DNA of 64,000 nt from Lepturacanthus savala (Eukaryota; Chordata; Actinopteri; Scombriformes; Trichiuridae): assembly GCA_030544235.1 (NCBI GenBank), contig CM060461.1:5835449-5899448 (forward strand), in the 5' to 3' direction. Made by a program: the position numbers and the translations under genes. The notes under the pieces are model-generated. The model saw only the letters and a list, made by a program, of their open reading frames with translations. It did no database searches and was not told the DNA's origin. Numbering within the stretch: position 1 is the first letter of the stretch; each line of letters starts with the position of its first letter. Below, piece by piece: positions 1-18,349 of this stretch.

Positions 1-7504
<7,504 letters not shown>

Positions 7505-8408
7505 GGCTCTCACCAGTTTTAAGCATTCTATCATTTGCGTTATTGATTTATCAAAGCCGGGTCCTTTATTGATTACAATTTTCCTTTGAGTAAACATTGC
7601 GCTGCATACACTGCACATCAATTCACAAAACCCGAATCGACTCAGCAGTTACAGCATGCCTGCCGGTAATAGATCCCTATCAAAAATTCAGTGTGCCGAA
7701 TGGCTTCAGCAAAACAGCAATTGTACAGGCTGCATACCAATAATTTCAACTGGCCCGACTTCTGCTTGAGTGCTCGGAAGGCAGCGGTGACGTGCATTCA
7801 GCATGCACGGTAATAGGGGGACATGCCAGAAACGTTATTAGTAGTAGAAAGACACAGGCGCTGCCAGTTACTCAAACAGCAGGATAAAAGAGAAGCACTC
7901 ACAGTTTGCATTAGATGATGGAAACCCACTAAACGTTGAGGCTGGATCAATCCAGAACTGCTGGATATGTGTGTGGGGTTAGTTTGAGTGCAGGGCAGTT
8001 ATTAAATAGAGAAGCAAAGCGGGACTGTAAGAGTTCTGTGTATAGCGATGCCATGTGAGTGGGCTCATGACAGCGAGCGTAGCACTTAGTTTGTGATGTG
8101 TTTGTGCAACTCAGAACGGCGTTAAATGCCACAAAGTGGATTGAATGTGCAGGAAATATTTTGACATTGACAAAGAGAGGATGACTGCTTGAAAGTTCTG
8201 TTTTGCATATATACTGTACGTTATGCATCAAAAGCACAGAGATGGTGAACTGCAAACCACAAAATATGCCAACATATTGTCACAAATAAGCTGCTTAACA
8301 GCAGGGCTTTAGGGATGGGAATGGTAGTTGCTTCAGACTGAGATATTATTATTATTAGTAGATGGATTTTCATTAAATTTTATACAAACCTTCATGATCC
8401 ACAGATGT

Positions 8409-8560
8409 TAACGGTCCCATTTCTTAGAAAGTGAGTTTTTAAGAAAGTCTGTATCATGCGTGTTGTTGCTTATTTCGAAATCCTCAATCCATAGAGAAAT
8501 GCACACATCCAGAAACTGCCCTAGAACAAGCCGTCAAAACTGTCATTGCCCACCAACCCC
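8409..8560 (+). mobile_element. Family 2 MITE, truncated copy
   Basis: TTAACGGTCCCATTTCTTAG at 8409 and CTCAATCCATAGAGAAATGC downstream match the left half of the copies at 3615 and 30452. The right half is missing and sequence of the Tc1-like fragment follows. Confidence 0.5.
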
Positions 8561-8621
8561 TGACTTTGGTGGTTTGTTTTTTTCTTTTCCTGTATCACCA
8601 CCAGCAGGTCAAAGATTTGTA

Positions 8622-9100
8622 CTTACAGTTGTGTTAAATATAATAGCAGTGTATAAAAAAAAATGGGTTGGGTTGGCCACTACAGAACTTAAATTTTGTT
8701 GGTGTGGAACCAAGATTTCAAGGGCATTTCACTTTGGCATAAGCCAACATGACCTCTTCACGTATTTTGATATAGGCAAACTGATCCATTGTCCTTTGTC
8801 TTTGTGCTGAATAGATTTCCATTTGCTAAAGAACACATTAACTGGCCGAATTTTGTGGACTGATAAATGTATATTTTTTTCTTATTGGATCTAAGGGCCA
8901 CAAACACTTTGTCAGACAACCACCAAACACTGAATTTAAGCCACAGTTCAGTCTGAAGACAGTGAAGCATGGTGCTGCATGCATCATGATATAGGGATAC
9001 TTACTCTGGTGTTGGGCCTATTTACTGCATACAGAGGATCATGGATCATTTTGTCTATATCTAAATTCTTCAAGAGGTCATGTCATCAGAAATGCTGTTT
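8622..9100 (+). pseudogene. Decayed Tc1/mariner-like transposase fragment
   Basis: Translation in two frames gives NTLTGRILWTDK, then after a frame change GSKGHKHFVRQPPNTEF and LKTVKHGAACI. These resemble the W-T-D-E, G-x-x-x-x-VWR-P and TVKHGGG-S-I blocks of Tc1-like DDE transposases. A start-like AGTTGTGTTAAATATAATAG near 8628 resembles fish Tc1 element ends from memory. Frameshifts and stops show the copy is dead. Identification rests on pattern recognition, not on a search. Confidence 0.55.
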
Positions 9101-9868
9101 CTGAGGCAAAACCAAGAAATTTAGAGGAATTGTGAGGCTTAAAGTATAATATGTATGTGCCAGAAGTTGGTCGACTCCATGCAACACAGATGTAAAGCAG
9201 TTCTCAGAAACCGTGGTCATAACTAAATATTACTTTAGTGATTCGATATGCCAAATCCTGAAGATTTCTTCTGTTGTGATGTCACATTGCCCACATTGCC
9301 CATTGACTTTGGTCATCCCCATGTTTTCACCACCAACAGGTCAAATTTTTTTTACTTATCTTGTAAAATATCTCAACATCTACTAGAAGAATTGTGACAA
9401 CATTTTATACAGACAGTCATGGTTCTCTGGTGATGAAACCTAATAACTTTGGTGATTGCCACTTTCTCTCTAGAGGCTGTGAGATTCAAATTAGTTGTTT
9501 TGAGTGAAATATCTTGACAGATGTCGGACAGACATTTTCTTTCAGGACAAACTGTAATAACTACTGATGCCTTGACTTTTGATTTAGTGTCAAGTTAAAA
9601 CAGCTTCATAGAAATTCTGCAGCTCATTTTAAGGAACAGTTTCTAAATAGGAGCTGTGTCCATAAAACAGACATTCTTCAGTGATACTGAATACATGAAT
9701 GTGGAAGACAGAATGACAACTTGTCAAAATAAAAGCCTTGGTCAAGAAAATCATTTTTGTTTCATAAATATGTATTTGTTTTATACTGTATCCTTTGCAG
9801 ATGATTTCTCATATTTTGCTAAACTAGCCTGCATTTAGCTGACCTGTATTTGTGTAACCTGGATACCA

Positions 9869-10361
9869 TTAACCTTCTATTGTATAGTGTTGCCATATAG
9901 CAACAATTTTATCTTCATTTTTTCCAAAAAGCTGTGATAGAACATCTATGTTTTTACCATTAAGTGTGAAAAGAGGGCTTTTATTTTTGAAGGACATGCG
10001 ATATATGATGTCACATGTCCAGTCCCTTTTGCTCATGGACATGGAAAACTTTCACAAAATAAAAAAAATGAACTCAATATCTGGGTTAAGTAAAAATTAT
10101 TTATTGTTTGTTTGTTTTACATTTAATTCCATTTTGAGGTTGTTTTTTTTTTTGTAATATGCCAAAAAAGGATTTGTTGTCATATAGCAACAATATGCAT
10201 ATATGGGAAAAACAAAAAAACCTAGAGTCCCATTGACTTACATAAGATGAAACTAACCCGAGACTATGTTTACAACTTTTTGTTCAATCAATACATATAT
10301 ATAATTTAGGCCATTTTAAATTGTAAGAATATCCAAAACATTTCATTTAATAGAGGGTTAA
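9869..10361 (+). mobile_element. piggyBac-type MITE, copy B
   Basis: 493 bp flanked by TTAA at both ends (9869-9872 and 10358-10361). The left end reads TTAACCTTCTATTGTATAG and the right end TTAATAGAGGGTTAA, imperfect inverted repeats. The interior aligns with copies A and C, including TGTTGCCATAT..CAACA, TTTTATTTTTGAAGGACAT and GTCCCATTGACTTACAT. No coding capacity. TTAA flanks and CCC-starting ends are hallmarks of piggyBac-superfamily elements. Confidence 0.78.
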
Positions 10362-12049
10362 TGTAATCTCCCCAGCCTTTGTAAATATTTCGTGAATATC
10401 CTATGAAGTCTACATCAAATGTCACTTTACTATACAAGTTGGGAGCCATTTGTAATCACTGAGTTCAACACTGGGAGGTAAACTAGCGACATTCAGGTGA
10501 CCTGTATTTGTTTATCCTAGAACAGTTGGACATTTCCTGTAGCAAAAGATGAGAAATCACCTGCAAAGGTTACAAAACAAATACATTTTTATGAAACAAA
10601 ATTTATTTGCTTGACCATGTTCTGTCTTTTTGGCACTGGACTAGACCATTGACTCAGATGTGACGTGATAAGATAAGAGGTTGGGAACAAAAACAGCAAT
10701 ACTGCTTTGCAGTTGTTGGATTTTATTTTCAAAAGTTGTTCTGTCTTCTATATTCATAAAGGCTTGGTATAAATGTTGAGTCATATTTCATGAAACAGTC
10801 ATGAATGCTTTATGTGTAGTTTATGACATCTTCTATGAATGTGTTATAAACTCACCTGTCAAGTGTTACCCATTCTTCTAATCAAAAGCTATTATCTGAC
10901 TTTCTACAATATGGGGCATTTAACACTAAACTAAGACCATGAATAAACACCTGCAGCAGGAAGCTGTGCTGAAGAAAATGAGATGCAAGAAATAAATAAA
11001 AACACGCTGGTGGGCTGGCGTTCCCGTGGCTACATCCATGTATCCAGCAGTCTGCAGCGCTAACTTGACTGCAGGATATTTGCATGTGAAAATGTTGCAA
11101 GTTCTGTGGTGGCTTTCACCGTGTGTGGCATAAGATTGACACTGTTTTCACATGCAGCGGTTTGTATTTCCTATACCCCAGTGCTTGCGAGATCACTATT
11201 TGGTATGCAACTATGCGTCCTGCATGGCTGGTGGTTTGCCTGTTATTTGTGTGTGTGAGTGTTTGCAAGTGCGTGGGCCGGGTCCTGCAAGTCTGCTGAA
11301 GGGGAGTTTGAGAAGGACACCATTGTGGTGGAATAATGATGGAAATTCCAAATTCAGATTTGACTGCCCTTTTCCTCCGCCGGTTGTTTATCTGCACCGA
11401 AGTGCTTTTTTTTTCATTTATTTTCATTCACTAACTTCTGCTCAGGGGAAGATTTAAAGGTGCGGCGGTTTGCTCTTTAGATGCATCTTGTCTCCTGCAG
11501 ACTGCTTTGGGTACATCTGACATTCATCTGGACTGTCACCATCACATCTTGTCTGTATTATTTTTTAGTAGAAATAAAGAGATTTACTGGCATTACTAAA
11601 ATCCAAATTAGAATCACAAAAAGGAGTTGTCAGCTGTACTGTTGCTTTAGAAGTTGCCTTGAAACAGAGGGAAAGGCTGTAATGGAAATCAAACGGGCAA
11701 CAGAGCATGAAATATTGAAAATGCAAATATTTAATGAATTCTATACAGTGTGTGCTGTATGATCCCGGATTCTGTTGTGAATTACTCTGAAGGTTGACTG
11801 CAGCAAGTGTCTCTAATTTGTCTATGTGTGATTGTGTAAGTGGGGAAGAAGCGTGAAAGCCTGCGAATCTGTTTACCTTTGTGTTCAGCCAGCACCAGTG
11901 TCTGCATGCTGAGGCATCTCTGTACTTGTTTCCTTTTTTGTGCATGTGTGAGTGAAGTTGTTTTTATCATCAGTGCAAAAATTGTGCCTGGTTAACTGCT
12001 TGCGTTTGTGTGTATGCAGGCAGTCGACAAATAAAAGAAAAACCAACAT

Positions 12050-12680
12050 GAATTGCCTTATTAAGGTAGTTAGGCCTCCTTGTGCTGCTAGAACAGCTTC
12101 ATTGTGCTTCAGCATTGATTCTCTGAGTCTCTGAACTCGACTGCAGGGAGGAACACCATTCTTCCAAAATGTATTCCCTCATTTGGTATTTTGATGATGG
12201 TAGTGGAGTGCTTTCTAAAACATTGGTCCAAAAATCTCCCATAGGTGTTCAATCGATCCTTCTGTTCTGCCCCCATTAATTACAGTTACTAGGTGGGACG
12301 AACTTGATAAAAAGAAACTCTGCAGACCTTCTGGGGACCGTTGGGATGCTCACTGTCTAAATGAATAACTCCAAAGTTAGTAAGGGGAGCAAGTACAGAG
12401 ATAATAAGAAAGGGATGTTTGCTTTGATTTTTTCTGGCTAATGATTATTGATGTCAGCAGCCAGACTATCTGGCCTTTTTCAAATCACAATAATATTAAC
12501 AAAGAAATAAGGAGGAAGCAAACCTGGCTGATCTGACTTGTTTTGAAGTCAAGTGGATCTGAACCATGGCAGCAAAATGTCCCCAAGAGCATAACAGAGC
12601 CACCAGATCCCCTCACTGTAATGCTGGAGTCCAACATTTTTAATAGAAAATTAAAAATGGGTGCACTCACAGACAGCAGC
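12050..12680 (-). pseudogene. Decayed Tc1-like transposase (C-terminal half)
   Basis: Read on the minus strand from high to low coordinates, three blocks appear in the order expected for a Tc1-like DDE transposase. GGSVMLLGTFCCHG is at about 12575-12640, SSKYQMREYILEEW at about 12158-12202 and NEAVLAAQGGLTTL at about 12060-12112. The last corresponds to the family's C-terminal R-x-EAVLAARGG-TPY signature. Stops and frame shifts separate the blocks. The N-terminal DNA-binding half may extend to about 12930 but is not recognisable. Superfamily is fairly sure; subfamily is not. Confidence 0.7.
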
Positions 12681-13065
12681 TAGTCATCCAGGGTCATTAT
12701 ACTCATCTGTTGTTTTTGACCACACATGGGTTTTCTCGGGGCATTTTCTGCTGCTTAGCCAACATCTGCTGCAAATTTGGTCGTCTCTTGTCGGTGCTGT
12801 GAGTAAACTCGCTATATTCTGTGTGGTAGTGGGATTTCAAATGTTTAAGTTGCTTGTGTTGTAAGCGGTAGATTTTGTACCTCCTCTCTGGATTTTTGCT
12901 AGAAAAGTAGTAGAAAATAATTTGCATTCTGGGTTTAGTGCTGTTGCCTCACAGCCAGAAAGTCATAGGTTCAAGACCTTTGATGTCTGTAAATAAACTG
13001 ACACGTTTTTATGATGTACGGAAAATATGAGTTTCCCCTGTTTGAAAGATCACAAATCGCCACTG

Positions 13066-13120
13066 GGGTATGGGGTATCCTACAGATATCTTACAGATAT
13101 CTTACAGATACCCCATACCC
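13066..13120. repeat. Inverted repeat (14-bp perfect arms) around a tandem 11-mer
   Basis: Left arm GGGTATGGGGTATC (13066-13079) and right arm GATACCCCATACCC (13107-13120) are exact reverse complements. The 27-bp centre carries two and a half copies of TACAGATATCT. Confidence 0.9.
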
Positions 13121-14693
13121 ATATTGTGGCATTCCTAATCTGACCATATCCCTTTTTTCCACATCTCTGTAGCTCAGTGCCTAATGGTGTTTGAACCGCT
13201 GGTTTATCTTTGTAAAGCAGAATTCATACTCTGCAACCCTTCTATGATATTCCATTCTATATCAATGTTGACCGGCCAGTTGAGCCTTCTTTGTGACTGA
13301 AGCTCCTTCTTTCAAAGTCACTTACATCTTTTCCCTCTTGATACGAAATCAGCTGTGCCTGCTCAGCGTTGCTATACATACCACAGAGCATGATAGGGGT
13401 GTTAATTGCTTAATTGTAGCGTGCAGTGCACCTGGTGTGGAAGCATCTGCATTCATTACGTTTCTCCACACATTTATTCAGGTATTTCCCTTTGAATTTG
13501 CCCATCCATATGCAGCACTGATGCTTATCGAGGGCGGCAGCTGCCTTCTATCTCCACCGGGTCTGAGTGTGTCGTCAGCCAGCTGTGCTGCTGGTTCACA
13601 TCAAGTCACCCGGTCAGACCTTAACCAGCGGTTAAAATCACAAACTTACCTGCTTCTGCCCCTGCTCAACTGAAATGTGCTTTGCTATATGTTAAGAAGC
13701 AGCTAGGGGCTTTGGGGTGCGGAGTATGATTTAGAAAAAAAAACAAAAACAGAAGTGATCTCTGGTGGTGTTGTGGCAGATGAAAGGCAAACTGAAGATG
13801 CACCCTTTGCCCTGAAACTGTCCCTGCTGTTTTCCTCTTTAAAGTTTAAAGCGGTGTCCCCTAAAGCAGGGAAAGAAAAGAGGAGGGCATCTATTAAAAA
13901 AAAAAAATTGCCAGGCTCACCTTTCTCTATCCTTTTGTGTCCCTCTCTCTTCCTCGAGCTCATTCTCCCACATAAGCTATCTGTCTTGCTCACAATACCC
14001 CTTTCTCCACCCTGAGAACAATGTGTTTGTTCTCCTCCACCTCCTCCTCTCCAGCCCTCCATCCCTTTCTATCCCTCCATCCATTTGTTTGGTGCTCTCT
14101 GTGACATCTCTGCCATGCCAGGCCAGAGAGGGAGGGACAGGGCCTGCCATTGTCCCCGGCCGAACCCACGGAATATCAATAGTGTTTTTCTTGAGCAGGA
14201 GCGCCGAGCGTTGGCCAGTAACCTTTCGGATTTGATGATGTCAGGGCTCCTCTTTTTTTGGGCCCTTTATATGATTTCCCTCATCCTCTAGCGTCCTCTC
14301 TAACAGGGCTGCGAGAGACAGTGCAGGATTGTATGCACTGTGTGACTCATCACAGCACTTCATCAGCTCACTTTAAGTCCTCAAATTAAACAACAAAATA
14401 AATTGTCAGCGCCCTCCAAAGCGAGACATATGAGCTTTTGTTCGGCAGAGCAACATCGCTGCTCAGTGCTTTCACTGTTGCTAAGATAAAAGCATTTTGT
14501 AATCGGTTAGGTTTTGATTAGATTTAAGCACTGAGACGACTCAGTTCGGGTTCGGGACGAATCGTGGTTTGGGTTAAGATGAGTTTCGTCGTGGTTCGGG
14601 GTCAAAGAGTCCAGAGTTGAGTAGGAAACAAGGAGCAAACAGTGGTCTCATGTGTCGCAGGCTGATGTTCTGTTGACCCTCTCTCCTGTGGAC

Positions 14694-14900
14694 AGTGGTG
14701 GAATGTAACTAATTACATTTACTCAAGTTCTTCAGTACAATTTTAATTAATTATACTTTATTTATTTATTTATTTATTTAATTGTACTTTATTTATTTAT
14801 TTCAAAATTAAATAGAGGATCCTGGGAGTATTTTCATTTTATGTTACTTGATACTTCTACTCAACTACTAAATTACACTGCTTGGTTCCCAATTACAAAC
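14694..14900 (+). repeat. Dispersed teleost repeat, GTGGAATGTAACTAATTACA type
   Basis: AGTGGTGGAATGTAACTAAT with TTTACTCAAGT and TTACTTGATACTTCTACTC matches the style of a repeat I recognise as common in fish genomes. Related sequences occur at 39674-40327 and 50258-51392. An internal TTTA tandem run lies at about 14757-14800. Confidence 0.55.
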
Positions 14901-17338
14901 ATTACTTCCCAAACTTCTTGGCTTGTGAACCCTTACAAAGAATCTGTATTATATATTAGTTATATCTTGGCATGTTTCAGATTTGTTAGTTTCAGAAAAG
15001 ACATATTTCCCCACTAAACATTCCCTCATATGGTTTCAAATAAATCCCTGTCTGAGGCCCAAAGAGGTTAAACAGACCCAATATTACTTTAATAATGTAT
15101 AAACACAAGAAGCTTTTTGAAAAATGAATCCAAATTTATGGAGCAGAACTGTTTTTTTCCTTGGTTCCTACCCAATCGATCATCTCAGACCCCTCAGATT
15201 TATCTTGTGACTCCTTATAAAGCAGTTTTAAATTAACTCCACCTCCACCAGCTACGATAATTAAAATGCCACTTTTCACATTAACTGTTAAATGTATTTG
15301 AATATTTTGGGCCAGTGTCAACTGAGCACATGTGGAGCTAAAAAGAAATGGGCTGAATGTCACCATGTGCACAAACTGCCATGTTTTCAATCAACAAACC
15401 GACTGTCTTCCATATGCTGAAGAAACCAATGTACAGATGTGGTTTAGTCATATTCTATATGTATTTCTATTTAATCATGCCCTCAGGAGCCTTAACTTTT
15501 GACGTTTTTCCGGCCAATTGCTTGCCACGGCTCATTAAGCTTATTTGGTTATGGAAATGTTTCGGTTGATTATTCAACCCTGTGGCAAAACTGATCCGAC
15601 CTAGTCATTTACAAGGCCAATTTGTGATTGGTTTATGATGGCTGGTGGTTGTTGTCAGTGTTTCGCTCTGGCCCACACTGAGAGGCTTTTGCTTCAGGGG
15701 GCTAACGATTGCAGTGCACTCTATCGGCTCATTGTAGCCGGTCATTAGACTTATGGCCTTGGTGTGAACTGGCTTCTGTGGTTTGTGTCTCTCTGTGTTT
15801 TTCCTCACTCAGCGTCATCCTGACTGATAAGAAACCCTCCAGCGGTGCGCCCTCCATTCATAGAAGCCCTCCACATTTCAAAAGAGACATTCCCCTTCTT
15901 GCACATCAGCCAGCCAGCTTTGTGATCAGTGCTGAACTCAGAGCTGTGACAAAAATACAGCCCTCATCACTGCAGAAAAATTCGACATGGATGGAGTCGA
16001 CAAGAGCCTCTAACATCTACAGCTCGGGACGCTTTCCCAGTCTGTGATTATCCCCGGTCTTTTGAATGTGCACTTTCGAAATGTTATGTTTTCTATTTTT
16101 TTTTCCATCCCATTGGAAATAATTCCTCATCAAAGAAAATTAAAACATCACAAGCAAACACCCTCCGCAAATTTCTACAGGTGACTAATGACATTCCTTC
16201 ACTAAATGCAATCGAGGCCACCAAAAACCTGCTTGATGAGTTCTGCAGGCAGACGGTTGAGATGGTTCCATTCACACACTCACTGAACCCTGAGGTACTT
16301 TGCGTATTCAGTCATCTCTAATAACACTAATTGATATGAAGCCTTGTCCCCCTCAATATCACTAAAGTGCAGCTGAGGGCTCATGTATAATTCTGCAAAA
16401 AAATATCTAAATGGCTCTACAGATCGAGCTTCTCTCTCTCTTGTTTCCAACCACTACCTCTCTCTACCTCTCCACTCTGTATAATTTAGCAGTAGATAAG
16501 CTCTCGCTCTCCCTACATTAGTGTGCTATATCTCTGCCAGCTAAAGGAGCGGGGGGCCTTCGCTCTATATGTGATACAGTCTCTGCCTGCCAAGCTCAGC
16601 TGCTGCCACCACCGCCGCTACCGTCACTCGGTGCTGACGAGTTTGGGTGCTTGCCACGTTCTGCACCTGCCAGGCTCATAAAGAATCCCCCTGTTTCTCC
16701 GAAGGCAGGATCTGCCATAATTGTTAAGGATGTTGCGATTTAGACGTTCGAGCTAAAGCTTAGACAGTTGATGGCGCCAACAAGTTGGCAGATGGTTCAT
16801 TCCGTTCAACTGATCTGTCATTGAGGGGGGTCAGGTGCCGAGATGAATGAGTGATTGTGATTCGTCACAAGTGGCAAAGAATTCATGTCGCCTTGAATGT
16901 AAGCGAAAAAGTCGATCTGTCGCTAAATTCTGTTTCTGTCTTGGCCGAGTGCCTCTCATGTGCCACGATTTTAGCTCAGGATAAGCAGGCCAGATGATAA
17001 AATAAGCCACTGAAGTGGATGAAGTGGGCATCCTTGTCGAGTGCCTCCTTATCCTTCTTCCTCATCATACATGCCTGTGCATTCCCCAGGGGGTGGAAGA
17101 AGTCAAACCGTAATTGATGTGGTTTACACTTCATGTTGAGAATAAGTGAATCCTGCTTGCCGGAGCTAGAAGAGTACCACAGAAACATTAATATGTGCAT
17201 GTTTGCACTATTAGGATGCCAGCGGCTAAAATAATGCATATTTATGACGTGTGACAAAATGATGAAACGAGGCCTCCAGAAATGAGGCTTTTTGCAGAAA
17301 TTCCACTCTGGCGTGTCCGCTCCTTCACACCGTTGCCT

Positions 17339-17360
17339 CTCTCTCTCTCTCTCTCTCTCC
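17339..17360. repeat. (CT)n microsatellite
   Basis: Short CT run in the region upstream of mpz. Confidence 0.9.
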
Positions 17361-18223
17361 CCTGTCTGCTTCTCCATCTTCCCTCTGGAGTCCGTGCATC
17401 TCGGCCTGTCCTCATATCAACCCATCTATATATAGTAGGTCTCTCCCCTGCTCGGTTGCTGTCTGCGTTACTGGAAAAAGCGAGGAGTGGGCGCCGCGTC
17501 GTGAATGCGCAGCTTTGTCCCAGGGCGGGAGGAGAAAATGAGGCCGGAGGGGAAGAAAGCGCCATTGACAGACGGGTAGTCAGCCCCTGTCCCCCTCGCT
17601 CTCCATTGTCCCCAAGTGCTAGATGTCAGCAAACGACAGGAATCTGGAGAGAGGGAGGACGGGGAGAATCAGAGCAAAGAGTCGGCCCTTTGTCTTGACC
17701 GTTGGCCTCGAACCCGGTGAAAGTGCAGGGAGAGGAGAGACACAGGGGTGAGGGACGGGCAGAGAGGAGAGAGCACTGGGCTGACCTCTGCTGCAGGACC
17801 GCCGCCCCCCCTCCCCTCACTGTCAGCACAGGACCAGCTCCCTCCTCCCACCAGTCATCATATAATATTTACATATTTACATATGAACAGTAATCACATA
17901 CAGAGCGTGTGCAGATGGTCGTGATTCCCGTCAACACATCCATGCTTGCACCTACATGCTAAGCATTGATTAGCGTTCCCCCTCTCAGCTCCGACACATC
18001 ACGCTGAGGGTGTAATTGAACACGCTGCATTCATCACGCCGCAAAACCATGCACACTCTGCAAATTCACCCCAAGATGCCCATTGTTTACCCAATTAATC
18101 CACTTGCTACTGCTGGTGCCTCCCGTCTGCTTTTTTTTGTCCTCCCTTTTTTTCCACTTTGAAAGTTAATGTGTGCCATTTGTTCCAATGAAGGACAAAC
18201 GGCAGGAGGAGTGAGTGAGTGAG

Positions 18224-18226
<3 letters not shown>

Positions 18227-18263
<37 letters not shown>
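18227..18263. repeat. mpz: Poly(G) tract of 37 bases in mpz promoter
   Basis: 37 consecutive G, preceded by GAGTGAGTGAGTGAGGGAG. The tract ends 56 bp before the TATA box and is followed by GGGCTGGGCCGGGCCGGGC. Length is as given in this assembly; such runs are hard to sequence. Confidence 0.9.
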
Positions 18264-18265
<2 letters not shown>

Positions 18266-18319
18266 GGAGAGGAGGGCTGGGCTGGGCCGGGCCGGGCCCG
18301 GGTGAGGGGTGTGGTTGGG

Positions 18320-18325
18320 TATAAA
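18320..18325 (+). promoter_or_regulatory. mpz: mpz TATA box
   Basis: TATAAA in the context GGTTGGGTATAAACCAGGGG, about 210 bp upstream of the mpz ATG. It would place the start of transcription near 18350. GC-rich motifs (GGGCCGGGCCCGGG) lie just upstream. No ATG occurs between 18350 and the assigned start codon, which supports this placement. Confidence 0.65.
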
Positions 18326-18349
18326 CCAGGGGACAGTGGGTTTTGTGTT

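Larger units (their letters stand above)
7521..18300. other. lig1-mpz intergenic region (about 11 kb)
   Basis: No gene was recognised on either strand. It contains two decayed Tc1-like elements (8622-9100 and 12050-12680), a piggyBac-type MITE (9869-10361), a hairpin (13066-13120) and a teleost dispersed repeat (14694-14900). GC-richer sequence from about 16400 to 18300 leads into the mpz promoter; conserved non-coding elements could lie in 11100-11450 or 14200-17300, but this cannot be judged from one sequence. Confidence 0.6.

Noticed and set aside
12938..12990. tRNA gene or SINE suggested by GGTTCAAGACC
   Set aside because: Only a B-box-like stretch (TTGCCTCACAGCCAGAAAGT, then AGGTTCAAGACC); no A-box spacing or cloverleaf, so not called as a gene.
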